From: Elymus sibiricus
Lineage: Eukaryota; Streptophyta; Magnoliopsida; Poales; Poaceae
Direction: 5' to 3'
NCBI GenBank assembly: GCA_039707655.1
Contig: CM077671.1
Span: 244,852,595 to 244,916,594 of the forward strand
Length of the DNA: 64,000 nt
The position numbers and the translations under genes were made by a program. Shown piece after piece: positions 21,164 to 33,181 of the stretch. Under the pieces are notes generated by a model that made no database searches, was not told the DNA's origin, and saw nothing but the letters and a program-made list of their open reading frames with translations. Positions within the stretch are counted from its first letter, which is position 1. Each line of letters starts with the position of its first letter.

Positions 21164-21838
21164 ATGGCCCTGCACACTTTGTATCTTTTTCTTTTTGCTG
21201 GAAAACTTATTAAGACGCATCTCCACCCACTGGGGGTGTATTGTAAAGAATCTTCGTCCTGTGGCCTTTTGTTTATGAATTTGCTTGAAGTCTAAATTTT
21301 TTGCGTCCGACTCCTCCCCTGCCCTTTACCTTTCGACTCGTATTTTACGCAAGGGTTCCTTCCGTATTCCGCCCCGCCTGTCAGCAAGCCGGGAGCCGGA
21401 CTGGGACAGGGATGGGGCGTCGTCCTTGGGGAAAACGAGCGGGTCTTAGAGTCGTCCAGCTAGGGTTGGGGCGAGCCGGCAGAGGCTGGTTCTAGAGGTA
21501 ACACGGTCCGGTTGGACCTATCCGGCTACTACTCTTCAGGTGGTGTTCGCGTGGTAAGTTCTTTCCTACCCCATGGTTCCGCCAGCCGGACAGCCGGGGG
21601 CCGGTCTGTGGCTGGGTAGGGGGGTAGGGAAGGGTTGCTTGTCCACGCTACTTGTCCGCCTCGGAGAAGAGTCGGCGATCCCCCGGACCAGGGAGCCGGA
21701 CCCGGGTGCCTTGCTTAAAAAATGACAAGCCTTTGATGGAATTGAAAAGGGGCGTGCCCCAAGTGCTGGCTTGGGGCCCCCATTGCATTCATTAAGTTCC
21801 AATAGCAGGGAAGATACATACATACACGGGTTTTTTCC
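21164..21838. other. Spacer between the convergent antisense gene and pol
   Basis: The + gene ends at 21163 and the - polyprotein ends at 21839, so transcripts would converge here. The first 100 bp are T-rich and could hold the antisense 3' end. No domain is visible in the short frames. Confidence 0.6.
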
Positions 21839-23330
21839 TTAGCAGTAGAACGGCCGAAGGAGCGCCGCATTCCAGGGGCGTTCCGTCTCCTCGCCGGAGG
21901 CGTCTCTTTTGCGCTTCTGCGACTTCTGGGCATCTATCAGGTAGTAGGCGTTGTTGTGCAGCGCCTTGCTGATAATGAACGGGCCTTCCCACGGGGAGGA
22001 CAGCTTGTGCTGGCCGGCGGTCCGCTGGATTCGCCTGAGCACTAGGTCCCCCTCGTGGAACGAAAGGGGCCGGATCCGCTTGCTGTGGTAGTGCCGGAGC
22101 TTCTGCTGGTAGATGGCTGCCCGGCTCAGGGCCAGCTCGCGTGCTTCTTCGAGCAGGTCGACACCGTCTTCTCTTGCCTCCTTTGCGTCTTTATCCGTAT
22201 ATAGGGTGACCCGAGGTGAGTCAAACTCGATGTCAGTGGGGATGATCGCCTCGGACCCGTATACGAGAAAGAAGGGGGTGTAGCCGGTTGACCGGTTGGG
22301 CGTGGTTCTGAGGCTCCAGAGGACAGCCGGCAGCTCATCGATCCAGCAACCGGCCGACCGCATGAGGGGCGCCACGAGCCGAGGCTTGAGGCCGGCTAGG
22401 ATCAGGCCGTTTGCCCTCTCCGCCTGGCCGTTTGACTTTGGGTGGGCCACCGACGCGAGGTCGAGCCGGATGCCCTCCTGGGAGCAAAAACGCGCCATTG
22501 CGCCTTTGGCAAAATTTGTGCCGTTGTCGGTGATGATGCTGTGGGGAACGCCGTAGCGGACCGTGACATCCTTGATGAACCGGACGGCTGTGGGGCCGTC
22601 CAGTTTCTTGATGGGTCTGGCTTCGATCCACTTGGTGAACTTGTCGACAGCCACCAGCAGATGCGTCATGCTGCCCCGTGCGGTCTTGAAGGGCCCTACC
22701 ATGTCCAGCCCCCACACGGCAAAGGGCGACGAGAGTGGGATGGTCTGGAGGGATGTTGCCGGCAGGTGACTCTGTGTGCTGAAGTGATGGCATCCCTCGC
22801 ACTTATCGACCAGCCGCTTGGCCTCTTCCAAGGCTGTCGGCCAGTAGAAGCCGTGGCGGAATGCCTTGGCCACAAGGGTTCGGGAGGCGGCGTGATGCCC
22901 GCACTCGCCCTGGTGGATGTCGAGGAGGATTTCTTGCCCCTTCTCCGGCTCGATGCAGCGTTGAAACATGCCGGTGGTGCTGCAATGAACTAGCTCGCGG
23001 TTGATGATGCTGTAGGCCGGGGCACGGCGCTGGATTTGTCTTGCCGCGGCCTCGTCAGGGAGGAGCTCGCTGTGCAAGAGGAAAGCCAGAATGGGCTGGG
23101 CCCATGAGGGGGGCGAGACAGGAGCCGGCTCGAGCTCGAGTGGAGCGCCGGGGGCAGCCGGAGCCGCTTGGTCCGGCCCGTCAGTCCCCGGGACCGGCTC
23201 GCCAGTCCCCGAGACTGGGGCAGCGGGGGGGTGCGGCGATCGCCATCAGGACGGCTGTGGAGCCGGAGCCAGCCGCCGTGGGGGCGCCGGCTGCTGGAGC
23301 TGACGGAGTCGGTACCGCCGCCAGAGCTGA
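21839..23330 (-). CDS. Integrase region of the Tat-2 polyprotein
   Basis: The frame is open for over 412 codons and continues upstream into a Pro/Ala-rich linker that reaches the solo-LTR insertion at 23336. The zinc-binding HHCC module shows HQGECGHH and CEGCHHFS. The catalytic D,D,E core shows GLDMVGPF, ITDNGTNF and SNGQAERANG, with the motif spacing expected of a retroviral-type integrase. The C-terminus includes WEGPFIISKALHNNAYYLI and ends with TAG at 21839. In the family this enzyme joins cDNA ends to host DNA in the nucleus. No stop or frameshift is visible, unlike gag, but the polyprotein is cut upstream by the insertion and by stops, so it is unlikely to be made from this copy. Confidence 0.88.
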
Positions 23331-23335
23331 CGGTG

Positions 23336-26300
23336 TGTGGGTACCCCGACTCATAAGTCGTGATCACCGAATGTACGTGCACAGTGATCCCAGAGATCAA
23401 TGCTCACTGAACACAAAGAAACTGAATAACAAGAGTCTTACATCCATTACATACCGTTTTACTCGAATATGGCCCTTAAGGCCTAGTCTTCATAAACTTG
23501 CAGCGGAAATCTTCAACGATAGCGTGAACCCATGCCATCTGCCTTAACCCTACAGGCATTCTGACTGGGAAGCGTCCTAGCTCGCATGTTCGTCACCAAG
23601 GTAATCTTCTTCCTAACCTGAATCTTTCATGCCTGGCCAATAAAATAACCAGTGGCAAGCCAATGAGTACTTTGAATGTACTCGCAAGCAACCCATGTTT
23701 GGAACAAGGTTCAACAGAGCATGATATAGCACTAATAGGTAATTTTGCAGAAAGTTAGTTTGAATGCAATGACATGTTCAATAAACTGGTAAAAGCATGC
23801 ATCAACAGGTTGCAGATATCCATATGAACAAGTTACAGATATCAACATAAGCAAGGGGTTGAACATCTCATGTTCAGTTACCATGTCAAGTCCTCTGACT
23901 TGGTTCAAGTTTCATCTTGTCACCAACACAAGTTTGTGAAAACATCGGACGTAGTTTAAGCAGGACCTCCAACTGTCCATGACCGTGGACACGGCTATTC
24001 AAATAGTTTTACACTCTGCAGAGGTTGCACACTTTACCCACAAGACTCGGGGAAATTCCGTGTCATCCACGACTCGCGGTATATTACATACCCGAGGTAA
24101 GCACCCGAACAATGCCTTTCCCCTAGTGATACTAAACAAAGAGTCCACTCGTTGGTCCGTGTCTTCATGATGTACAAACACGAGCCTTGCTCTACACAGT
24201 ACCATCCATGAAGGAACACAACGGTGTGCCCGGTGCCTGTAAAGACAGCGCATGGTCGCCCTATCAGGCACGACCCCGTATCGAGAGTGACCACGCCACT
24301 CCCGCCACTAGTAATGCGGGCTCTATGCTAGTACCCACCAAGGTAATCAACAAGCCCTGTCCCATAAGGGGTATCGTGGTCGTACATGTAAGGTTGGGAC
24401 GGTCAGCAAATCTTAAATCTCTCCGTTTTCGAAAACACACACACAACTTGCTCCGGTACACCACTTCTTTATCAAGTGGTTACCTAGCTCATCATTATCT
24501 CCCTCGGGCATTAGTGGCACCCGACGGGGTTTTCGAAAAGTCTTTGAAACCATTTTTGTTTCCATCACCATGCATATTCCCGTCCCACTTTACGTAGCAA
24601 CTACTAGCAACCTAACTACTCCCACCCGCACAACCCTCATAAGAAGGTAGGGTCATGCATGATGCAAGTATCAACAAGAAAGTATCGGTGGCATCCCACC
24701 GTAGTGGTCACCACATCAACATGATCAACATCAAGAAATAAAGTGCTACATGCCATGCAATAAAAGGGTTTCATAGTCATGATCAAAGGGCTGCTTGCCT
24801 GGCTCAGCAAAGTCTTCGAGGTCTTCACACGCTTCTCGTCCACTCCGAGCACTTCGTCTACTTCGTCAACTATCGCCGGAAACAACCGCAATAAGCAACA
24901 CAACAAGCAGAAAATAAAAGTGCTCTATAAATAGGAAATATATGTTTCTTGGACATCTCTGGTCCTAAGAAAAATATATAGAATGGATCTACAGGAGTTG
25001 GATCAGTGAGGCTTTAAAGATGGTGGAAATGAAAGAAATGAAGATCCTATAAGATGTCTACAGGAAATATTTTTGTAAAAATGAGTGGATGTACCCAACA
25101 AGTAGGGCACAAATTTAGAGACATTTGGGAAGTGGTTTCACTGGATGTGGGGTTGGCATGATTTTCCTAGGGATTTTCAAAGTGGATCATACATGAAGAA
25201 ATGGTCCAATATTTGTCATGGCAGAATAAGTGTAAGGCAAAATGTTCACCACTTAGTCCATGAATTTATATACACCTAGGAACTTGAATCACTCCATTTG
25301 GAGTTGATTTGAATCCCCTAGGGATTTTGCAATGGGGGACATTCATAGTTCAAATTTAAATTTGAATTTGAACAGGGCAGAAACTTGTGATGAAAAATTA
25401 TGGAAGTTATACCAAATGATATCTGGGATTTTTAGAAGATTATAGGAATTTGAATCATTGAATTTGGAGGTCATATGAATTTTCTAAGAATTTTTGAACT
25501 CCTCTGGAAAAACAAAAAAAGATAAATTTATACCTAAATGGGCCGGATCCGCTGAGCAGCACAGCCCATCAGGGTGGAACTATGACTGGGCCGGCCCAGT
25601 GGTTCGGCCGGGTGGAGGAGCAGCGACGTCGAAGGCGCATTTCCCAAATACGCCTTCGCTAGTCGAACGCGGCTTCCTCGGATGCCGCCTCCACTTACCG
25701 GCTGGGCCTGACCCTTGGGTCGCTTACACACGGGCCCCACCGGACTCCTTCTCTCTCCCCCGTCCCCTTCTTCTACCTCCCGATGGGAGACAGAGGGGGC
25801 GCCAGCCGCCGCAGTTCCGGCTGCTCCGCTGCACCAGGCGTCGAGCCGGCGGTTCATGTGGATGCCCCAGTACGTGTCACGCCCGGGGACGGTCGTGGGG
25901 GGTTGCCGGGACGTCCAGAGTAAGCGGCCCATCGGCAGGGGCGGACGGCGGCGCCGGCGTCCCTATGGAGCACGACACGACCGCGGGGAGAAAGTCACGG
26001 GGGTGGAATCGAAGATGGAGTAGGCGTAGGGGTCCTCTGGAGGTGGAGGCTGAGGCGAGGGAGGGCTGGCTTGCTCGAATTCGAGCATAGCCGAATGGTG
26101 GCAATGGCGGCCGTGGGAGGAGGTGGAGAGCACTGGGAGAGATGGGGGAGGTAAGGGAGGTGTCTGGGAGGGAGAGAGAGCCAAGGGAGCGCCGAGGGGA
26201 GCTCGGGGCTGCATTATATGGGCGGGGCAATGGTGCACCGCAAGCTCGTGCGCCAGCTCGGACCCTGCCGCTGCTGGAGTGCTCGGGGGGCCGCGGGAGC

Positions 26301-28282
26301 GTGTCCGGGGTGTTCGTGGAACTCGTCCACGACACAGGGGAGCGAGAGAGAGAGTGAGGCGTCCGCCGGGGCCTCGCGCATGTGAGGCCGGGCACTGGCC
26401 GAGCGGAGTGGCGCCGGGCACGCGCGACAGAGGAGAGAGGAGGGCAAGGGAGGAGGGGCCCGACACGCTGCCGTGTCGTGGACGTCGAGGCGGTCTCGGG
26501 GGACAGCACCACGAGGCCCAAGGCTGTCGGGAGCCTCTGATTGGGCAAGGACAAGTGGCAGAGCGCCGTTTCTGCATGTCAACGACGTAGTCACCACGCC
26601 AAGGAACGTCCAGGGCATCATTTTGGGCGCCCAAGGTTTTCTGATGTGTGGGGCACGCATGCAGGAGAGCACTGGTGGAGTCTCAAGTCAAATGAAGCTG
26701 GTTAGGTTAGGCTATTACTCAGGTTAAGTTTGATATAGCAAACTTGGGTGCTAGTTGAGGGGGTTTTACTGAAATGATCAAGAAGTTAAATGTTGTCTGG
26801 GTGGCTTAGGTATGCAAGGACTACAAGTACACCAAATTGCAGATCAGGGAGAGGAGTCTACAGGGTACTTGTAGTTCAAGACCACAATTTCTGCCAAAAA
26901 CTAGTTTTAGAGGTACTGCTCATATTTTCCACATGAGCATGCCATATTTGGGTTTGCAAATGTGCATTAACATGCCATAGGTGTTGTGGTAAAACTTGGG
27001 GGCAGTTGCATGCATAGAATAATGGGAGAGAGGAAGAAAGGGCATGCCAAGGCTGTCCAAACAGTAAAAATGAGGAGTTTTACCCACCAATAATTGAGCT
27101 GAGGCCATGGCTTCCTTACTGGAGGTAAAAGAGGTATGTGAGTGACTGTGGTAAAAGTTTGAGAGCAAGGAGAATGGTAGAAGGGGGTCAAACAAGGTCT
27201 TTTACAAAATATGCAAAAGTGTTTGATGATGGTTTGGCTAAGCAAATGGAGTTTGCTTGCCAAGAAATTTAACAGGGGCAAATGGTGATTATAAATAGGG
27301 TTTATCACCAAGTTTGAGCTTGATTGAAGAAAGTTCACAATGTAACTTTGTGAAACCCTAGAAATCAACAGAATCAGATTTCTGTAGATCTAGGCATGCA
27401 CATCACTTCCCACAAATCCACAACTTGGTGTGGTATCATTATTTGGGGTTTAGCACATGCCCACAAAGTTTGGGGTCAAGGGAAGAAACTTCACAATGTA
27501 AAGTTGTTCAAATTTGGCTCTGGACAGGAATGGTTTTGGAAAATTTTGGTGAAGAAAATGGATGGGGATTGAGATGAAACTTTGCAAGAGCATCACATAT
27601 GACATGTGTGCCTTGCTGGAATTTTCTTGGAATTTATGGAGAATATTTCTTATAGAATTATTTCAAAAGCTTGATTTGGGCAGAAAGGGTTTTGAGGGGT
27701 TTTGCCCATGATTTTGAACATGACCATGTGTTGAAACTCATATATATGGAAAATATATGTCCACTGAGTTTCCCTAAATTTTCTCAAATATTTTTAAAGC
27801 ATTTAAATAATTTTTCCTTATAAAAGACCATTTCTGGCCTTAAGAAAAAGCCTTTAAATAAAATAGTAAAATAATCTTTAAAATTAATATTTGGTGGTTT
27901 TGGGAAGTCATATATATAGTAGGTTCCAAATAAAGTCTTTGGTGCAAAACATTCCACCCAATTTGAGGACTTGTAGTACAAACTTCAATTCAGGGGTTTT
28001 GGAAAACTTAAATTGAATAAATGTTTTTTGGCTAAAATAATATTTTGTAAAAATATTTTTAAGTCCTATACACATGGCATGATCATTGGACAAGAGTTGG
28101 GATCAAGGAAAAGAGTTTTGAGAGTAGGAGGGAGTTTTATGAATATAGAGCACTAGCAAGCGATCAAACAAGCAAGCAAATAGCACACAAGTCGAGCATT
28201 CATATGCACTCAAAAAGTTTTAATTGGCCCTAGTTTTTGAGTCATGTTAACTTAGTCATGAGGCAAAACACAGGGTGTGACC
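23336..28282 (-). mobile_element. 4.9 kb solo-LTR-like insertion, TSD CGGTG
   Basis: CGGTG is duplicated at 23331-23335 and 28283-28287 in the Pro-rich RNase H-integrase linker. The unit starts TGTGGGTACCCC and ends CAGGGTGTGACC, one base from the canonical CA. I see no internal LTR pair, no PBS or PPT and no coding domain. On the minus strand a TATA-like box (CATATAAT, about 26213-26220) is followed by a CT-rich leader, as in an LTR promoter. The size and the GTGTGAC end recall the ~5 kb LTRs of Sukkula-type large retrotransposon derivatives; that name is a guess. Frames inside (e.g. 25494-26090) are GC-rich shadows without a domain. Confidence 0.65.
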
Positions 28283-28287
28283 CGGTG

Positions 28288-30295
28288 CCGGCGGAGCAGC
28301 CGGAGCTGACAGTGCCGGCGGAGCTGCCGGAGCCGGCGAAGAGCCGGTGACATCAGCCGGCACGAAGATGGACTCCGATTCGGGGGAAGGCTTGATCGAA
28401 GGCTTGAGCAGCCGTTCGAGGGAGACGCCGACTGGGATGGCCTGCCGGGTGGAGCCGATTTTTGCCAATGTATCGGCCGCCTCGTTGTCTGCCCGGGGGA
28501 CGTGGTGGAACTCACAGCCCTCGAAGGAGCCGGTGAGCTAATGGACGAGGAAGCGATAGCTGGCCATGTTGGCGTCCCTGGCGTCCCATTCGCCAGAGAC
28601 CTGCTGCACCACGAGGGCGGAGTCGCCAAAACAAAGGATGCGCCGGATCCCGATCTCCTTGGCGAGCCGGAGGCCGTGGACGAGTGCCCCGTACTCGGCC
28701 ACGTTGTTGGAGGCGGCGAAGAGGATCTGGAGCGCGTACTTGAGCTGGTCCCCCTTCGGGGACGACAAGACGATGCCGGCTCCCAGGCCGGTTCGCATCT
28801 TCGAGCCGTCGAAGTGCATGCGCCAATGCGTGGAGTCCGGGGGAGGCGGCACGAACTGGGTGTCGGCCCAGTCGACGAGGAAGTCCGCCATCGTCTGCGA
28901 CTTGATGGCGGTGCGCGGCTCGTACCGAATCTCGTGGTCGGCGAGAGCGATGGCCCATTTGGCGATCTGGCCGGTGGCGTCCCGGCCGCTCATGATCTCG
29001 CCGAGCGGGGCCGTGCTCACCACGGTGATGGTGTGCTCCTGGAAGTACTGCTTGACCTTCTTGGTGGCAAAGTATATGCCGTAGCACATCTTCTGGTAGT
29101 GGGGGTAGTTCTGCTTGGAGGCGGAGAGGACCTCGCTGAGGTAGTAGACGGGGCGCTGGACCGGCAGCGCTTTGCCCTCCTCTGGCTGCTCCACCACCAG
29201 CACGACGCTGATCACGCGGGTGGTGGCCGCGATGTACGCGAGCATCGGCTCCTTCTCAGCCGGCGCCGCCAGGATGGGAGCGCTAGAGAGCGCGCGCTTG
29301 AGATCGCGGAACGCCTCGTCCGCCTGGGCGGTCCACTCGAACTTGGGTGTCTTCCTCATGAGCTGGTAGAGGGGCAGCGCCTTCTCGCCCAGCCGGCTGA
29401 TGAACTGGCTGAGCGAGGCAAGACAGCCGGCGAACTTCTGGACGTCGAGGAGCTTGGCCGGCTTGTGCATGCGCTCGATGGCCTTGATCTTCTCCGGGTT
29501 AGCTTCGATGCCGCGGGCAGACACGAAGAAACCCAGGGGCTGGCCGGCTGGCATGCCGAAGACGCACTTCTTCGGGTTCAGCTTGATCTTGTATTCGCGC
29601 AAGTTAGCGAAGGTCTCCCGGAGATCGTCGAGGAGGTTGAAATGCTTCTTGGTCTTGATGACGATGTCGTCCACGTAGACGTGGACGTTCCTGCCGATCT
29701 GGGGCAGGAGACACTTCTGCATGCAGTGCTGGAAGGTAGCGCCCGCGTTCTTCAGGCCGAAGGACATGGTGATGTAGCAGTAGGCCCCGAAAGGGGTGAT
29801 GAAGGAGGTCTTCAGCCGGTCGGCTGGGTCCAGCTTGATCTGGTGGTAGCCGGAATAGGCGTCCAGGAAGGACAACAAGTCGCAGCCGGCCGTGGAGTCG
29901 ATGACTTGATCGATCCGGGGCAGAGTGAATGGGTCCTTGGGACAGGCCTTGTTCAGGCTGGTGTAGTCGATACACATGCGCCAGGTCTTGTTTTTCTTCA
30001 GCACCAGGACTGGGTTGGCCAGCCAGACCGGGTGGAACACTTCCATGATGAAGCCGGCTGCGAGCAGCTGGGCGATCTCCTCTCCTATAATACGCCGCTT
30101 CTCCTCGGAGAAACGACGTAGGGGTTGCTTGACCGGCTTCGCATCCGGCCGGACATGAAGTTTGTGCTCGGCGTACTTCCTCGGAACACCTGGCATGTCT
30201 TTGGGAGACCATGCAAAGATGTCCCGATTCTCACGGAGGAAGTCGACGAGCTCGCTTTCCTATTTGCTGCTGAGGTTGGCGCCGATGGTGACGCA
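28288..30295 (-). pseudogene. Reverse transcriptase-RNase H region of Tat-2
   Basis: One frame runs from 30295 to the insertion, broken only by TAG at 30260 and at 28538. RT motifs: KNKTWRMCIDYTSLNKACPK, SFLDAYSGYHQIKLD (first catalytic Asp), FGLKNAGATFQ and VYVDDIVIK (the YVDD active site). The RNase H domain shows MHFDGSKMRTGLGAG (Asp), NNVAEYGALVHGL (Glu), CFGDSALVVQQ (Asp) and, beyond the 28538 stop, HHVPRADNEAADTLA with the last His/Asp region. This enzyme copies the RNA into cDNA and removes the template. After RNase H comes an Ala/Pro linker (about 28288-28340) into which the solo LTR inserted. Confidence 0.88.
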
Positions 30296-31250
30296 CTACT
30301 TGGGGTTGGCCGGGTCAAGCGGCACTTGCTTGGTGTCCTTGGACGGTTGGAACGACACCTCGCTGGCCGACTGGGACGGGGGAGCCGGCACGGCCAGCTT
30401 GTTGGAGGCATGAGCCACGAGCCGGTCGAGCTGCCGCCTCTCCTCCGCTATCTCCAGGGCCTCGGCCAACCGGCTGCCGTCGCATGCGCACTCGATCAAC
30501 ATCTTGTAGTCCCCGGCCACGGTGATGATGCCCTTGAGGCCCGGCATCTTGAGCTTGAGGTAGGCATAGTGGGGGATCGCCATGAACTTGACGAGGGCCG
30601 GCCGGCCCAGCAGCGCGTGGTAGGGACTGTCAAGGTCCACCACCTCGAACCAGACCGGCTCATAGTGGAAGTGGCTCTGGTTGCTGAAGAGGACGTCGAC
30701 TCGATCTTGCCGATGGGAGTGCAAGACTTTCCCGGCACGATGCCGTGGAAAACCGTCCGGCTCGCCCGCAGGTCATTCTCCCCGAGCCCCAGTTTGAGCA
30801 TCGTGTCACGATAGAGGATGTTGATGCTGCCGCCTCCGTCGATCAACACCCGCGAGAAACAGCAGGTGCGCCTCTCGGAGACGATGGTGGGATCAAGGAC
30901 GAGGGCGTAGCTGCCTGGGTTTGGCATCACGGACGGGTGGTCCGCCCGGCTCCAGGTGACCGGCTTCTCGGACCAATGCATGAACTGGGGGACTGAGGGG
31001 ATGGTGGCGTTCACCTCGTGCCGGCGCTGGCGCACGCTGTGCTTGTCGGTTGCTTCGCTGGTGAAGACAACGTAGGACCTGTCCTGGTTAGGGAACTGGT
31101 CATGGAGGCGGCCGTCATTGGCAGCCAGGACCGATGCAGGCGGCTGGGCCGGAGCCGGAGCCGGCACGCGGGGATCCGGAGGCGGAGGAGCCGGAAGGCC
31201 CTCGCCTCGGGCTAGCCGCTAGGAGAAGCTGCACTGCTGGAGCGTATGGG
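30296..31250 (-). pseudogene. Aspartic protease region of Tat-2
   Basis: The frame 31167-30700 holds CFSRVLIDGGGSINILYRDT, where the usual D-G-G-S-S of Tat proteases reads DGGGS; the Asp is kept. A one-base slip near 30700 moves to the frame 30724-30296, which continues with YHALLGRPALVKFMAIPHYA, the C-terminal LLGRP motif. A TAG at 30296 ends it in frame with the RT. The preceding linker is Pro/Ala-rich (PAPAPAQPPAS). Known role: release of gag and pol proteins from the polyprotein. Confidence 0.8.
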
Positions 31251-33150
31251 TGGCCGGCTTGGCCCCGGAGTGGTGCTTGCCGGGTAGGTCGAGCATCTGC
31301 TCGAAGGTGAGCTTGGGCTGCCAGGCAGCCTTGCCGGCTCGCTGACGCTGGCCGGAGCCCTGGGCAGCCGGCTGCTCTTCTTCGATGGTGGCGACCTGCC
31401 GGCTCCCGTAGCGGGGTTCCGGCTGGTCGGATTTGCGTTTCTTGTTTGACTGCTGCTGGTTACCGGCAGCCGCCCGCGGCAGGCGGCGGAGCTGGCTTGG
31501 CTGGTGTGGTGACCTTCATCCGCATTGTGGAGTCGGCCGTGGCGTATTTGTCTGCCTTGGCCATCAGATCCACCAGGGTCGCCAGCTCGGAGCACAAGAG
31601 CTTGTGCTTGAGGGGGGTGCCGTCGCGGCAACCCTTGATAAAGTACTGGATGGCCTGTACCTCGTGCACCCCCTCGCAGGAGTTGCGGAGCTCGGTCCAG
31701 CGTGTGAGGTAGTCGCAGAGGGGCTCCTCCGGCCCCTGGACGCACATGGCCAGCTCGCGGGGCCGGCCGGGCCGCTTGTAGGTGCCGGTGAAGTTGCGGA
31801 CGAACGCTTCCTCGAAGTCCATCCAGGTGTTGATGCTGCCGGCCGACAGGCTGTTAAGCCAAGTTCGGGCCGAGCCGGTCAACATGAGGGGAGCGTAGTG
31901 TACGGCTACGCGCTTGTTTCCCCTGGCGATGCCGACTGCAGTGGTGTAGTCGATCAGCTAGTCCTCTGGCTTGGCAGTGCCGTTGTACTTCGGGGTGTCG
32001 CGAGGGAGAGTGAAACCGGCCGGGAACGGCTCGTTACGGATCCGGGGGCCGAAACAAGCCGGGCCGATCGAGCCCTCCTCCTCGAGGAGGGCCGACTGTG
32101 CTAGCCGGTCGATGCGGGTTCGGGTGTCGTTCTCGCTCCGCGGGACGCACGGGCCGAGCTGAGCGGCGAGCTCGGGGTGGACAGTCGGGGCAGGCGAGCG
32201 GGCACGTTCCCGCCGCGGGGGTGGGGTATGTTCTCGGCTGCGCCGGCTGCCGCCAGCCAGAGCGTCATTGCGTCGGCTGTTGACGGCCGGCTGCTCGTCT
32301 CGCAGCCGGGTGCGTCCGTTGTGAGACCCCCTCGGGGACGGGAATCTCGGAGCCGGCGTTGATGCCGTCGAGCCGGGCCTGCTGGGCGTTGGCGGTGGCG
32401 ATGAGGTCTTGGATGTGTCGGTCCTGCTGCTCTCGCTCTTCGCCCACCAGACCCGTGAGGTCGGCGTAGGCTACGTGGGCGGCCCTCAGGTTGGCGGCCG
32501 GCGTGTCGTAGGTGGGAAGCCTTCCGCTCGTTGCCGGCGGGGGTGAGGCCGTAGGCGGAGTTATACTCGCGCTGCGCGGACTCCATCCGGCGCTTGGTGG
32601 TGGCAAGCATGGTTGCTTCGTCGAGCAGTAGCCGGCGAGCAGCCTCCAGCTCGGCCGTAGCCGTGGCTGGGTTTGTCGTATACGCGACGGGGGTGCTGAG
32701 GCCCCGACGCACGGAGCCGAGGGGGTCGGAGGTGCCGGCGGGAGTGGCCGCGGCGGCCGCGTCCGCCTCCGCCCTGGCACGGCCGGAGGTCGTGGAGGAG
32801 CCGGTGGCCATTACCCCCGTGCAAACGCGGGAGTTGCCGGCCTCGCCCGGGGTGAGTGCGCCCATGGACGAGGGCGGGCCGAGGCAGTCGAGTACCTGCC
32901 TAGGGTATTCGTCGGCAGCTGGCTCGTCGGCGAGGCTCAGCCTGCCGACGCGCTCGGTGAGCGCGGCGACGTCGAGCAGGGGATCGCCGCCGCGCCCCTC
33001 ATCGGAGAGGCCGGTGGCGCTGCCCGCAGGGCTGGCGAGAACGGGGTCCCGCCCCACGGGAGCAAGCCCCACGAGTGTGCAGTTCCGCCCGGACGCGGGA
33101 CGGCCGGGGGAGGTGGCGAAGGGTCCCGCCCGGAGCGTGACTCCGGCCGG
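31250..33150 (-). pseudogene. gag of Tat-2
   Basis: The core gag domain at 31885-31460 reads MLTGSARTWLNSLSAGSINT, FEEAFVRNFTGTYKRPGRP and LCDYLTRWTELRNSCEGV, a standard Retrotrans_gag pattern. Upstream (33150-32100) is a low-complexity N-terminal region with a short helical stretch (EEREQQDRHIQDLIATANAQ). A His/Cys cluster (KHHSGAKPATHTLQQC, about 31250) sits where nucleocapsid motifs lie. Damage includes a frameshift near 32520, TAG for Trp at about 31960 and a frameshift near 31450. The frame is open through the PBS back into the LTR, to an ATG near 33210, so initiation inside U5 is possible. Confidence 0.8.
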
Positions 33151-33160
33151 CGCCGCGGAC

Positions 33161-33180
33161 GGCCCCACAGTGGGCGCCAA
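33161..33180 (-). promoter_or_regulatory. Primer binding site of Tat-2
   Basis: Sense TTGGCGCCCACTGTGGGGCC begins two bases from the LTR edge at 33182. It differs from the tRNA-Asp type site of elements A to E. I did not identify the tRNA. Confidence 0.75.
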
Positions 33181-33181
33181 C

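Noticed and set aside
25494..26634. Long open frames on both strands inside the 4.9 kb insertion
   Set aside because: They are GC-rich with overlapping frames on both strands, low complexity and no domain; the frames follow from base composition around an LTR-like promoter.
28502..30814. Long plus-strand frames of 539 and 229 codons
   Set aside because: They are mirror frames of the RT-RNase H and protease coding sequence on the minus strand and have no domain of their own.
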